From: Paramecium pentaurelia
Taxonomy: Eukaryota; Ciliophora; Oligohymenophorea; Peniculida; Parameciidae
Reading direction: 5' to 3'
NCBI GenBank assembly: GCA_905183005.1
Contig: CAJJDO010000099.1
Coordinates: forward strand, 303,768-367,767
Length of the DNA stretch: 64,000 bases
Shown here: piece after piece, positions 63,094 to 64,000 of the stretch
Layout of the letters: every line of letters begins with the position of its first letter
Position numbering within the stretch: position 1 is the first letter of the stretch
Translations under genes and position numbers: made by a program
The notes under the pieces: model-generated
The model's input: only the letters and a program-made list of their open reading frames with translations
The model's database searches: none
Told to the model about the DNA's origin: nothing

Positions 63094-64000
63094 TTCCTAT
63101 TTCTATTAAAATTATTATTTAAATAGCAAATAATTTTTGATCAATATAAATATCTAAATTTCAATAATAGAATTTAGATTAAAACAATTATATAGAAATA
63201 ATAACCAAATATGTGATTTATTAAAAAAGACAGAAGAGTTAAATTACCATAAATTTGAATAGGCAGACATAAAATAGTATAAATAATATTCAGGCTAATA
63301 CTTAAAGAAAACCCTATAATTAAACCTTAACGAAAAAATGATAATAATAATTGCTGTGATTTATCAGAAAGGGAAAAAGGAATTTATCTATTTAAATTCT
63401 TTGAAAAAGAATTGCCTTTTAAAATCGCAATGATTAAAATGAGTACAATTAATTTTATATTAAAAAGCATTTGGTTGGTTTCAATAACTAAACTACTTTT
63501 TTTTAATTTAATGCCAGAAATTATGGAAATAGTTTTACCTCAAAAAAAGATTGCATCATGGCCCCATTGTAATAAAGACTTAAACGAAAACATAAGTCCA
63601 ATCAAAATTTCAACCTAATTGATTGTTTTGTAATATAAATAAGAATGATTGAATGAATCAAATCTCTTTAAAAGCTGCCTAAAATAATCAGTTTTATAGT
63701 AAATAACAAATTATAATGTAACTTCTATAAAGAAGGATATTTTATGGAAAGCAGTATGTTTTAACTTTTTAATAATATTAAAAAAGTATATTGATGCTCA
63801 TGAATTCTCATATTTATATTATTGTTTTGATAAGTTAAAATATTATTTATAAAATCATTATTTAATTATTATAAAATATCTGAAATTAATCTAAATAATA
63901 CATAATATTCTCCAATTTAGAGGAGTAATTAAAATATATATTGATAGGAAAAGAGTTATCTTAAGCAATTATTATTGGAAATTTCAGAGTCTGATCGTAG
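63094..64000. other. Window end, mostly non-coding
   Basis: Contains one possible relic (listed at 63259-63648). Otherwise AT-rich sequence with no supported gene. Confidence 0.4.
63259..63648 (+). pseudogene. Possible coding relic, unidentified
   Basis: 129 codons open in the ciliate code to TGA 63646-63648. Protein-like part: CCDLSEREKGIYLFKFFEKE, LPFKIAMIKMSTINFILKSI, VLPQKKIASWPHCNKDLNEN. The preceding segment is more convincing in another frame (EELNYHKFEQADIKQYKQYS), suggesting a frameshift at the AT-repeat near 63345. No family recognised. Confidence 0.3.

Noticed and set aside
1..64000. tRNA, rRNA, CRISPR arrays, bacterial-type promoters or terminators
   Set aside because: No tRNA-like TTCGA loop with a matching cloverleaf, no rRNA-like segment and no regularly spaced short repeats were seen. 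Bacterial signals are not expected in ciliate nuclear DNA.

Overview
The window is AT-rich DNA of a ciliate, most likely Paramecium. Three things support this. Every convincing gene reads through TAA and TAG as glutamine and stops only at TGA. The introns are 21-31 nt long, start GTA and end in AG (mostly TAG). The protein families (furin-like cysteine-repeat membrane proteins, B-box/WD40 and B-box/TPR proteins, pentapeptide-like/WD40 proteins) are typical of that genus. Gene density is far below that of a Paramecium somatic (macronuclear) genome, and long stretches hold only decayed coding blocks and a LINE-like retrotransposon relic. I infer germline (micronuclear) or germline-limited sequence, or a germline-contaminated assembly.

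Layout. 138-1091 (+) is a tubby-like gene with two tiny introns. 4955-9323 (-) is an intact gene of about 1447 codons for a secreted-N-terminus, cysteine-rich, multi-pass membrane protein. 13030-14180 (+) is a CK1-like kinase. 21505-23026 (-) is a B-box/TPR gene with a phase-1 intron in each TPR unit. 26640-28928 (-) is a LINE-type reverse transcriptase relic. 33704-35234 (-), 46740-48299 (+) and 61603-63093 (-) are three paralogous WD40 genes; the last two are intact and carry an N-terminal zinc-binding box like that of the TPR gene. 52069-54017 (+) is a seven-repeat WD40 gene with one frameshift, downstream of a kinase-like relic. A WD40 fragment lies near 55.5 kb. Long unidentified relics lie at 38995-41170 (+) and 58830-61240 (-), with shorter ones elsewhere.

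Assembly. There are N runs at 2047-3039, 25040-25603 and 42301-42804 and single Ns at 31006 and 55879. Three of the five joins are flanked by long identical direct repeats (1132, 629 and 606 bp). Two look like unmerged contig overlaps. The third forks after its repeat and could be two alternative forms of one locus, for instance with and without an internal eliminated sequence.

There is no operon logic. The intact genes encode a cilium/membrane-type tubby protein, a surface receptor-like protein, a kinase and scaffold (TPR/WD40) proteins. The window is best read as a few live genes scattered through a gene graveyard. All translations were done by eye, so single-base calls in long homopolymers deserve caution.
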